DNA of 52,929 nucleotides from Sphaerisporangium cinnabarinum (GTDB lineage: Bacteria > Actinomycetota > Actinomycetes > Actinomycetales > Cellulomonadaceae). A model generated the notes under the pieces. That model was not told the origin of the DNA, searched no databases, and saw only the letters and a program-made list of their open reading frames with translations. The DNA lies in the NCBI GenBank assembly GCA_003052455.1, contig QAPD01000056.1, positions 1 to 52,929 of the forward strand. The letters run 5' to 3'. This document shows, piece after piece, positions 18,820-26,089 of the stretch (positions are counted from its first letter, which is position 1; each line of letters opens with the position of its first letter). A program made the translations under genes and the position numbers.

Positions 18820-20792
18820 CGGTTCTCCTCGTCGGCAGGGGGGTCGGGTTCCGTGGCGGCGTCCTGCCCGGCCGCGAGGGCGCGGGCGAGCAGGAGCGAC
18901 AGGGAGTCGTTCATGAGGGTCGCCTCGGCGGGCTGGAGCGCCTTGCCGGACGCGAGCACCGCCGTGACATAGAGGGAGCGGGCGCCCGCCGCGCGCACCT
19001 GCGCGTCGGGGCTCGCGAGCAGGTCGCGCACGGTGGTGTTGGCGTCGTTGAGGACCAGGCGGCGGGGGCGGGCCGGGGCGCTGAGCCCCGCGAGGATCTC
19101 GCCCCACAGGTCGTCCGTCTCCGCGACGCGGGCGGCCTCGCGCGCGTGGTCGCCCTCGCGGTCGTGCAGGAGCATGGCCGGGAGGGCGTCCGGCTCGTAC
19201 CGGCGCAGCACGACGTCGCAGTCCTGCTCGGCGAGCGCGTCGTCGAGCGACGCGAGCGCGTCGGCGACCTCGAGCTCGCGCAGCGGCTCGACCTCCGTGA
19301 GGACGTGCGCGACGTCCGCGGCCGAGACGGGCGACAGCCGCCACCGCGGGAACCGCGCCGCGACGCGCTCCAGCAGGTCGGCGTCGTAGACGTAGCCGCC
19401 GTTGACGACCGCGAGCCCCTGCGCCGCCGCGACGGGTGCGATGCGCCGGAACTCCTCGACGCTCGCCGTGTACAGCAGGCGCCCGTCGGGGTGGTCCGCC
19501 GCGAGGTCGGCGAGCGTCGTGGACCCGGCCGTCGTCTCGAAGGGCAGCACGCGCGCGGCGACGTCGAGCATCTCGTCGTCGGTGAGCGCGAGCGCGCGCA
19601 CGGCGAGGTGGTGCGTCTCGAGGAAGCGCCGCGCGAGGACGGAGTCCGTCGCGAGCGTCTCGAGCAGCCATCGCCGCACCTGCGCCCCGAGCGCGTCGCG
19701 GGTCGCGAGCAGGACCTCGTCCTCGTACAGCCCCTCGCGCGACGCCGTCGGGCGCAGCACGGACGCGTCGAGGACGCACCGCACGAAGAACGCCCACGGG
19801 GGCAGCAGGTCGTCGACCGCGCTGCCCAGGAGCATGCGCTTGAGGTAGACCCGGTGCCGCGACGTCGTGGTCGGCGCGACCGCGGCCGGGAGCACGTACG
19901 CGACGCCCGTCAGGCCGGCGAGCGGCAGGTCGAGGTCGATCCGGGCCAGCGGGGTGAAGCCGAGGGTGCGCTCGGCGTACGCGGCGAGCGCGGCGTCGCG
20001 GGCTGCGGGCGTCGGGTGCGCAGCGCGCCACGGCAGGTCCTCGCCGCTGAGCCGGCGCACCGCGACCGGGGCGTCGCCGGTCGGGGTGCGCACGCCGGGG
20101 CCGTCGTCGAGACGTGTCTCGACGAGCAGCTCGACCGGCAGGAGCGAGCCGAAGTCCTGGGCGAGCGCGACCACGGACTCGGGGGCCAGCCAGTGCTCGG
20201 TGTCCCGCCGCGGGTGCAGCCGGACGACGCTCCCGGGCTCGGCGGGCGCCGCCGGGTCGTCCGGGGAGAGCTCGACGAGCTCGTACGTGCCGTCGGCACG
20301 GCCGCGCCAGCGCACGGGGGCGGGTGCGTCGCCCGACGCCGTGCGGCGTGCGGAGCGCGAGACGAGCTCGATCTCGTCGGCGACCATGAACGCGGACAGG
20401 AGCCCGATGCCGAACTGGCCCAGGAACTCCTCGCGTCCCGTCCCGAGCTCGACGTCGCGCTTGGAGCTGCGCCCGATGGTCGCGAGGAGCTCCCGCGCCT
20501 CGTCCCGGGTCAGCCCGACGCCCGAGTCGTGCACCTCCAGGCCGCCGTCGGGCAGCGGGCGGAGCAGGATCCGCGCCGGTGCCTGCGGCCCCTCGAGCCC
20601 GGCGCGCGCGGTGATCGCGTCGACGCCGTTCTGCAGCAGCTCGCGCAGGTAGACGCGCGGGCTCGAGTAGAGGTGCCGGGCCAGGAGGTCGACGACGCCC
20701 CGCAGGTCGACCTGGAAGGCCGTCGCCTCCTCGCCCGGGGCGCCGCCGTCCGGGGCGGTGCGGCCCGCGGTGCTCTCGTGCGTGCCGGTCAC
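18816..20792 (-). CDS. htpG: Hsp90-family molecular chaperone (divergent HtpG)
   Basis: A 658-residue GHKL-ATPase chaperone. The ATP lid and pocket are recognisable: YLRELLQNGVDA (Glu51, Asn55), VHDSGVGL (Asp89), IGRSSKRD and GQFGIGLLSAFMVADE (125-140). The middle domain carries RVYLKRMLL and ASREGLYEDEVL. The C-terminal part, ending NDSLSLLLARALAAGQ and an acidic PADEENR tail, is probably the dimerisation helix. It differs from E. coli HtpG in the middle and C-terminal domains, so it belongs to the divergent 'HSP90 family protein' class. GTG 20792 overlaps the YbjN stop (GTGA), and the next start overlaps its own stop (ATGA): a tight three-gene operon. Confidence 0.85.
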   Translation of the reverse strand: MTGTHESTAGRTAPDGGAPGEEATAFQVDLRGVVDLLARHLYSSPRVYLRELLQNGVDAITARAGLEGPQAPARILLRPLPDGGLEVHDSGVGLTRDEARELLATIGRSSKRDVELGTGREEFLGQFGIGLLSAFMVADEIELVSRSARRTASGDAPAPVRWRGRADGTYELVELSPDDPAAPAEPGSVVRLHPRRDTEHWLAPESVVALAQDFGSLLPVELLVETRLDDGPGVRTPTGDAPVAVRRLSGEDLPWRAAHPTPAARDAALAAYAERTLGFTPLARIDLDLPLAGLTGVAYVLPAAVAPTTTSRHRVYLKRMLLGSAVDDLLPPWAFFVRCVLDASVLRPTASREGLYEDEVLLATRDALGAQVRRWLLETLATDSVLARRFLETHHLAVRALALTDDEMLDVAARVLPFETTAGSTTLADLAADHPDGRLLYTASVEEFRRIAPVAAAQGLAVVNGGYVYDADLLERVAARFPRWRLSPVSAADVAHVLTEVEPLRELEVADALASLDDALAEQDCDVVLRRYEPDALPAMLLHDREGDHAREAARVAETDDLWGEILAGLSAPARPRRLVLNDANTTVRDLLASPDAQVRAAGARSLYVTAVLASGKALQPAEATLMNDSLSLLLARALAAGQDAATEPDPPADEENR

Positions 20793-21286
20793 CGCGCGTC
20801 GACGTCGGCGCCGCCCTCGGCCACGGTCTGCGCGGCCGTGTCGGGGAAGCGGGAGTCGAGCGCGTCGAAGAACTGCAGGCCCGTGAACAGGCCGCACTCG
20901 AGGAGCTGGCCGAGCTGGTCGTCCGCGACGCCGAACTCCAGGTCCGTCGAGACCTCCGTGTAGACCGCGAGCTGGTCGTCCTCGACGCGCGCGTAGACCT
21001 TCGGCCAGATCTTGTCGCGGTTGAACTCGTTGGCGACGAGCGCGACCTGCGCCTCGGCCGACGCGGGGAGCGTCCGGTTCCACCGGCCGCGGACCTGCAG
21101 GATCTCCTGCTTCTCACCCATGAGGAAGAAGAAGAACACCTTGCCGTCCCAGTTGCCGCCCAGGTCCCCGTCCGAGTCGACGAAGTACCGCCACTCGCGG
21201 CTCGTGAGGAACGCCTCGACGCGCTCGCGCGTCAGCGGCGCGTTCTGGCTCGTCGGTGCGGCGTCCGGCTTGGTGAAGAAACCCAT
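20789..21286 (-). CDS. YbjN-domain protein heading the Hsp90-TPR operon (third paralogue)
   Basis: A 165-residue YbjN protein: WRYFVDSDGDLGGNWDGKVFFFFLMGEKQEILQVRGRWNR, FNRDKIWPKVYARV and TDLEFGVADDQLGQLLECGLFTGLQFFDAL. ATG 21286 is preceded by AAGGA at a normal distance. This is the first gene of the operon YbjN-Hsp90-TPR. On the minus strand a possible -10 hexamer TAGTGT lies near 21368. The gene is divergent from miaA. It is closest to the second paralogue in the VDSDGDxGG-W core, so the three copies look like duplicates that were then split between two operons. Confidence 0.85.
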   Translation of the reverse strand: MGFFTKPDAAPTSQNAPLTRERVEAFLTSREWRYFVDSDGDLGGNWDGKVFFFFLMGEKQEILQVRGRWNRTLPASAEAQVALVANEFNRDKIWPKVYARVEDDQLAVYTEVSTDLEFGVADDQLGQLLECGLFTGLQFFDALDSRFPDTAAQTVAEGGADVDAR

Positions 21287-21414
21287 GTTCTCGAGTCCTT
21301 GTCGTCTGAGAGGTCGTCGTGAGTCGTGCGAGTCGGTGGTCGCGCGGGCGGACCGACCACGGACACACTACGCATCCCCGCCCACACGCCCCGGCTCGCC
21401 GACGGGCCGGACGG

Positions 21415-21420
21415 TACCGT
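21415..21420 (+). promoter_or_regulatory. -10 hexamer TACCGT of miaA, leaderless geometry
   Basis: TACCGT is followed by seven bases and then GTG 21428. The predicted start site falls at or one base before the start codon, and no ribosome site is seen. Confidence 0.5.
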
Positions 21421-21427
21421 TGCGCGG

Positions 21428-22498
21428 GTGAAAACCGAGCACGACCCCGCCGGGGCGCCCGCGTCCGCCCGAGGCGTCGTCGTCGCCGTCGTGGGACCGA
21501 CCGCCACGGGGAAGTCGGACCTCGCCCTCGACCTCGCCGAGCGCCTGTCCGTCCCCGGGGCGCCCGCGGAGATCGTCAACGCCGACGCCTACCAGCTCTA
21601 CCGCGGCATGGACGTCGGGACCGCGAAGGTCCCCGTCGCCGAGCGCCGCGGCGTGCGCCACCACCTCCTCGACGTGCTCGACCCCGCCGAGGACGCCTCG
21701 GTGGCCCGTTACCAGTCCGAGGCGCGCCGGGTGCTCGACGAGATCGCCGCGCGGGGCGCGCGCGCCGTCGTCGTGGGCGGCAGCGGGCTGTACGTCCGCG
21801 CGCTCCTCGACGACATGCGCTTCCCGGGCACGGACCCCGCCGTGCGGGCGGCGCTCGAGGCACGTGCCGAGGAGCGGGGTCCGCGCGCGCTGCACGACGA
21901 GCTCGCCCGGCGCGACCCCGCGGCGGCCGCGAGCATCGGCCCGGCCAACACCCGCCGGCTCGTCCGGGCGCTCGAGGTCATGGAGCTCACCGGCGAGCCG
22001 TTCACGGCGAACCTCCCGCGCCAGGTCTACGTCCGCCCGACGGTCCAGATCGGCCTCGACTGCGACCGGGCCGCGCTCGACGCGCGGGTCGCCGGCCGCG
22101 TCGAGCGCATGTGGGAGCAGGGCCTCGTGGCGGAGGTGCGTCGCGTGGAGGCGCACGGCATGGGCCGCACGGCCCGGCGCGCCGTCGGCTACGCGGAGGT
22201 GCTCGCCGCGCTGCACGGCGAGATCACGGAGGACGCCGCGCGCGAGGCCGTCACCGCCAACACGCGGCGCCTCGCGCGCAAGCAGATGGGCTGGTTCGGC
22301 CGGGACCCGCGCGTCGGCTGGCTCGACGCGCAGTCGCCGACGCGCGTGGAGGACGCTCTCGCGCTCGTCGCCGCGGCGGACGAGCGCGCGGCCTCGCAGG
22401 GCACGGACGGGCACGGGTCCGGGGCGGCGCCGGGCACCGCCGTCGGGCCGGACGAAGCGGACAGCGGCGTGCCCGTGCGCCGTAGTCTGGGCTCATGA
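21428..22498 (+). CDS. miaA: tRNA dimethylallyltransferase MiaA
   Basis: A 356-residue enzyme that transfers the dimethylallyl group to A37 of tRNAs reading codons starting with U; MiaB acts next. The P-loop GPTATGKS is at residues 23-30, and DAYQLYRGMDVGTAKV and GGSGLYVRALLDD are family signatures. NANTRRLARKQMGWFGRD is the tRNA-binding region. The Ala/Gly-rich C-terminal tail is variable. GTG 21428 is preferred because of the promoter spacing and family length; an upstream in-frame ATG at 21326 would add 34 residues that do not look conserved. The stop overlaps the dapF start (ATGA). Confidence 0.95.
   Translation: MKTEHDPAGAPASARGVVVAVVGPTATGKSDLALDLAERLSVPGAPAEIVNADAYQLYRGMDVGTAKVPVAERRGVRHHLLDVLDPAEDASVARYQSEARRVLDEIAARGARAVVVGGSGLYVRALLDDMRFPGTDPAVRAALEARAEERGPRALHDELARRDPAAAASIGPANTRRLVRALEVMELTGEPFTANLPRQVYVRPTVQIGLDCDRAALDARVAGRVERMWEQGLVAEVRRVEAHGMGRTARRAVGYAEVLAALHGEITEDAAREAVTANTRRLARKQMGWFGRDPRVGWLDAQSPTRVEDALALVAAADERAASQGTDGHGSGAAPGTAVGPDEADSGVPVRRSLGS
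22483..22488 (+). promoter_or_regulatory. internal -10 hexamer TAGTCT for dapF, leaderless geometry
   Basis: TAGTCT inside the last codons of miaA is followed by six bases and ATG 22495. dapF may therefore have its own leaderless transcript as well as read-through from miaA. Confidence 0.45.
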
Positions 22499-23517
22499 CG
22501 CGCACCCGCTTCACCAAGGGCCACGGGACCCGCAACGACTTCGTGCTGCTCGCCGACACGAAGGGCGAGCTCGATCTCACGCCCGAGCTCGTGCGCGCCC
22601 TCGCCGACCGCCGCGGCGGCGTCGGGGGAGACGGCGTCATCCGCCTCGTGCCCACCGCGCTCGTGCCCGAGTCGCGCGACGTGCTCGCGGAGGACCCGCA
22701 CGCCATCTGGTTCATGGACTACCGCAACGCCGACGGCTCGGTCGCCGAGATGTGCGGCAACGGGGTGCGCGTCTTCGCGGCGTTCGCCGAGCGGCTCGGG
22801 CTCGTGAGCTTCGCGAGCGGCACCGAGGTGCCGGTCGGCACGCGCGCGGGCGTCAAGCGCGTGCGCAAGGAGGACGACGGCTGGTTCGCCGTCGACATGG
22901 GCCCGTGGTTCCTGCCCGGCGGCCGCCCCGCGCTCCAGGACGGCTACGACGCGACCGTCGTCGTCCGGGGCTGGGAGGTCCCGCGCCCGGCGCTCAGCGT
23001 CGACCTCGGCAACCCCCACACCGTCCTCGCCGTCGCGCGCGAGGACGTGCTCGAGCGCGCCGACCTCACCGAGGCGCCCGTCGTCGAGCCGACTCCGTCC
23101 CACGGGACGAACGTCGAGCTCGTGGTGCCCCTCGGCGAGACGACCGCGGAGGACGGCACCGTCGTCGGGCACGTGCGCATGCGCGTGCACGAGCGCGGCG
23201 TCGGGGAGACGCCGTCGTGCGGGACGGGCGCGTGCGCGGCGGCGCTCGCGGTCCGCGTGTGGGGCGGGCCCGACGCGCCGGACACCTACCTTGTCGACGT
23301 CCCGGGCGGCACGGTGCGCGTGCGGGCGCTCCCGGGCGGCCGCGTCGAGCTCGCGGGTCCCGCGGTGCTCGTCCACTCGGGCGAGATCGACCTCGCCGCG
23401 CTCGTCCCGGGCTCGCCGGACGACGCCGCGCGCGCCGGCGCGGACGACGACCCCGCGGCGGGCCCGGCCGCCGAGCCGGTCGTGGCGGCGGCCGAGGACG
23501 ACCGCGCGCCGGTCTGA
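22495..23517 (+). CDS. dapF: Diaminopimelate epimerase
   Basis: A 340-residue PLP-independent epimerase that converts LL- to meso-diaminopimelate, the precursor of lysine and of the peptide cross-link in peptidoglycan. The two catalytic Cys are Cys87 (AEMCGNGVR) and Cys242 (TPSCGTGACAAA). The N-terminal FTKGHGTRNDFVLL and GVGGDGVIRL motifs are intact. It is longer than E. coli DapF (274) because of inserts typical of actinobacteria and an Ala/Asp-rich tail of about 40 residues. The start overlaps the miaA stop. The convergent rsmC-like gene ends nine bases away, leaving almost no room for a terminator. Confidence 0.95.
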   Translation: MTRTRFTKGHGTRNDFVLLADTKGELDLTPELVRALADRRGGVGGDGVIRLVPTALVPESRDVLAEDPHAIWFMDYRNADGSVAEMCGNGVRVFAAFAERLGLVSFASGTEVPVGTRAGVKRVRKEDDGWFAVDMGPWFLPGGRPALQDGYDATVVVRGWEVPRPALSVDLGNPHTVLAVAREDVLERADLTEAPVVEPTPSHGTNVELVVPLGETTAEDGTVVGHVRMRVHERGVGETPSCGTGACAAALAVRVWGGPDAPDTYLVDVPGGTVRVRALPGGRVELAGPAVLVHSGEIDLAALVPGSPDDAARAGADDDPAAGPAAEPVVAAAEDDRAPV

Positions 23518-23526
23518 CGGCCCGTC

Positions 23527-24216
23527 TCAGCGCGGCGCGTCGACCTCGAGCACGCGGAACCCCTTCGCGCTCGCGGCGCGCCCGACGACCGCGCCGGGCA
23601 CGAGCGGGGGCAGCGCCTCGGCGAGCCAGCGCTGGAGCGAGTCCGAGCCCAGGTTGCGCTGGACCACGAGGTGCGCGCTCGCACCCGGCGCGAGCCGGGG
23701 CAGCCAGTGCAGGAGCATGCTGTGCAGGACGTCCTTGCCGACCCGGATCGGCGGGTTCGACCACAGCGCGGCGAGCCGGACGTCGTTGGGCACCTCGTCC
23801 GGGAGGACGGCGCGGACGTTGTCCAGCCCGAGGCGCTGCGCGTTGCGGCGCACGAGGTCGAGCGCGCGCTCGTTGACGTCGACCGCCCACACGGTCGCGT
23901 CCGGCGCCTCGAGGGCCATCGTCAGGGCCACCGGACCCCAGCCGCAGCCGAGGTCGAGGACGTGGGCGGGGCCGTCGTCGGGCCGGGCGGCGAGGACGTC
24001 GTCGAGCGGCGGGGTGGTGCGGAGCAGCACCTGCGTGCCGAGGTCCAGGCGGCCGGGGGAGAAGACGCCCGAGGCGACCTCGACCTCCACGTCGCGGCCG
24101 GCGAGCCGCACCGAGATCGTGCGGCGCTCGGCGGCGGACGCGGGCCGCGCGGTGAAGTAGTGGTCCGGCGCGCCGTCGGGCGCGGGGTCGACGGCGGGGT
24201 CCTGGTCCTCGGTCAC
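23527..24216 (-). CDS. RsmC-like class I SAM methyltransferase
   Basis: A 229-residue 'methyltransferase small' domain protein. Motif I is VLDLGCGWGPVAL, the acidic residue ending the next strand is in VWAVDVNERALDL, and the N6/N2-methylase signature is SNPPIRVGK. This set fits rRNA guanine-N2 methyltransferases of the RsmC/RlmG group; the exact target base is not predictable. GTG 24216 starts the protein (MTEDQDPAVDPAPDG). On the minus strand TAGGAT ends eight bases before it, suggesting a very short or absent leader. It is convergent with dapF and divergent from hflX. Confidence 0.85.
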   Translation of the reverse strand: MTEDQDPAVDPAPDGAPDHYFTARPASAAERRTISVRLAGRDVEVEVASGVFSPGRLDLGTQVLLRTTPPLDDVLAARPDDGPAHVLDLGCGWGPVALTMALEAPDATVWAVDVNERALDLVRRNAQRLGLDNVRAVLPDEVPNDVRLAALWSNPPIRVGKDVLHSMLLHWLPRLAPGASAHLVVQRNLGSDSLQRWLAEALPPLVPGAVVGRAASAKGFRVLEVDAPR

Positions 24217-24224
24217 GTCGGCCG

Positions 24225-24230
24225 ATCCTA
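24225..24230 (-). promoter_or_regulatory. -10 hexamer TAGGAT of the rsmC-like gene
   Basis: On the minus strand TAGGAT is followed by eight bases and GTG 24216; the predicted leader is one or two bases at most. Confidence 0.4.
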
Positions 24231-24364
24231 CGCGGGCGTGCTCGCCGCAGCGGGCGCCGGACCGCTGTTCGTGCGCTTAACCGCTGGCCTCGGGACGATT
24301 TCGCGTGCCACGCTTGTTGTCACACCCGGACGCACGAGCGCCCACCACCGACGGAAGGCGGCAC

Positions 24365-25921
24365 ATGAGCCCAACCCCTGCGAACACTCCGAACCCCACC
24401 TCGGCTCAGGACGAGCCGACCGGCGCGACGCGGGACATTGCGAGCGACGTCGTGGCGCGGGTGCTCGCTCGGGCCGGGACGGCACGCGCCGAGGGCGGCA
24501 CGGTCCACGCGGAGCACGACGGCGAGCAGCTCGAGCTCGAGGAGCGCAGCGCGCTGCGCCGCGTCGTCGGCCTGTCGACCGAGCTCCAGGACGTCACCGA
24601 GGTCGAGTACCGGCAGCTGCGCCTCGAGAAGGTCGTGCTCGTCGGGCTCTGGAGCCCCGGCTCCGACCCGCGCGAGGACGGCGCGCCCACGTCCGCCGAG
24701 GAGGCAGAGATCTCGCTGCGCGAGCTCGCCGCCCTCGCGGAGACCGCGGGCTCCGAGGTGCTCGACGGCGTGATCCAGCGCCGCGCGAAGCCCGACCCTG
24801 GCACGTACCTGGGCTCCGGCAAGGCCGCGCAGCTCGCCGACGTCGTCGCCGCCAGCGGCGCGGACACGGTCGTGATTGACGGCGAGCTCGCGCCCTCCCA
24901 GCGGCGCGCGCTCGAGGACATCGTCAAGGTCAAGGTGATCGACCGGACCGCGCTGATCCTCGACATCTTCGCCCAGCACGCCAAGTCGCGGGAGGGCAAG
25001 GCCCAGGTCGAGCTCGCCCAGCTCGAGTACCTCCTCCCGCGTCTGCGCGGATGGGGCGAGTCGATGTCCCGCCAGGCGGGTGGCCAGGTCGGCGGCGCCG
25101 GCGCGGGCATGGGGTCGCGCGGTCCCGGTGAGACGAAGATCGAGCTGGACCGCCGGCGCATCCGCAACCGCATGGCCAAGCTGCGGCGCGAGATCCAGGC
25201 GATGGCCCCGGGGCGCGCGACGAAGCGCGCGTCGCGCAAGCGGCACGCCGTCCCGTCCGTCGCGATCGCGGGCTACACGAACGCGGGCAAGTCGAGCCTC
25301 CTCAACGCCATCACCGGCGCGGGCGTGCTCGTCGAGAACGCGCTGTTCGCGACGCTCGACCCCACGGTGCGCCGCACGCGCACCGAGGACGGCCGGGTCT
25401 ACACGCTCGCCGACACCGTCGGGTTCGTGCGCGCGCTGCCGCACCAGCTCGTCGAGGCGTTCCGCTCGACGCTCGAGGAGGTCGGCGACGCCGACCTGCT
25501 GCTGCACGTGGTGGACGCCTCGCACCCGGACCCGGAGGGTCAGATCGCGGCGGTGCGCCACGTCCTGGCCGACATCCCGGGCGTGGAGGACGTGCCCGAG
25601 GTGATCGTGCTCAACAAGGCGGACCTCGCCGACCCGGAGACGATCGCGCGCATCCGGCTGCGCGAGCGCCGCACGGTCGTCGTGTCGGCGCACACGGGCG
25701 AGGGGATCGAGCACCTGCGCGAGCTCATCGCGCACGAGCTGCCGCGCCCGGACGTGGAGATCGACGTCGTCGTGCCGTACCACCGCGGCGACCTCGTGCA
25801 CCGCGTGCACACCGAGGGCGAGATCGACCACGAGGAGCACACGCCCGAGGGCACGCTCCTGCGCGGCCGCGTCGCCCAGGCGCTCGCGACGGAGCTCGTC
25901 GGAGCCTCCGCGGCGAGCTGA
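24365..25921 (+). CDS. hflX: GTPase HflX
   Basis: A 518-residue ribosome-associated GTPase that splits stalled ribosomes after stress. The N-terminal HflX domain shows GTYLGSGKAAQL and DGELAPSQRRALE. A Gly-rich loop (GGQVGGAGAGMGSRGPGETKIELDRRRI) and the coiled helices precede the G domain. The G1 motif GYTNAGKS is at residues 303-310, G2 is in FATLDPTVRR, G3 is DTVGFV, and G4 is NKAD. The N-terminal extension of about 60 residues is typical of actinobacteria. ATG 24365 is chosen; an in-frame GTG at 24305 would add 20 residues with no similarity. A strong hairpin follows. Confidence 0.95.
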   Translation: MSPTPANTPNPTSAQDEPTGATRDIASDVVARVLARAGTARAEGGTVHAEHDGEQLELEERSALRRVVGLSTELQDVTEVEYRQLRLEKVVLVGLWSPGSDPREDGAPTSAEEAEISLRELAALAETAGSEVLDGVIQRRAKPDPGTYLGSGKAAQLADVVAASGADTVVIDGELAPSQRRALEDIVKVKVIDRTALILDIFAQHAKSREGKAQVELAQLEYLLPRLRGWGESMSRQAGGQVGGAGAGMGSRGPGETKIELDRRRIRNRMAKLRREIQAMAPGRATKRASRKRHAVPSVAIAGYTNAGKSSLLNAITGAGVLVENALFATLDPTVRRTRTEDGRVYTLADTVGFVRALPHQLVEAFRSTLEEVGDADLLLHVVDASHPDPEGQIAAVRHVLADIPGVEDVPEVIVLNKADLADPETIARIRLRERRTVVVSAHTGEGIEHLRELIAHELPRPDVEIDVVVPYHRGDLVHRVHTEGEIDHEEHTPEGTLLRGRVAQALATELVGASAAS

Positions 25922-25991
25922 CCTCCTCCCGCCGGGTCTGCCGGCGGACCGGGCGGCCCGGCCTCGTGCGGGACCGCCGTCCGACCTCGTG

Positions 25992-26027
25992 GACGACCCC
26001 GTGCGGCCTGCGCCGCGCGGGGTCGTC
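25992..26027 (+). terminator. hflX transcription terminator
   Basis: GACGACCCCG pairs with CGGGGTCGTC around an inner GCGGC/GCCGC stem. The result is a long, almost perfect hairpin of about 15 bp, 70 bases after hflX and before the dinG promoter. Confidence 0.75.
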
Positions 26028-26077
26028 CCGTCTCCGCGGCGTCCACAGCCCTCGCCCGCGGCGTGGGCGCCCGACCG

Positions 26078-26083
26078 TAGACT
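26078..26083 (+). promoter_or_regulatory. -10 hexamer TAGACT of the dinG-type gene, leaderless geometry
   Basis: TAGACT is followed by exactly six bases and GTG 26090. It lies just after the hflX terminator, so this gene forms its own transcription unit. Confidence 0.6.
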
Positions 26084-26089
26084 CGGCGG

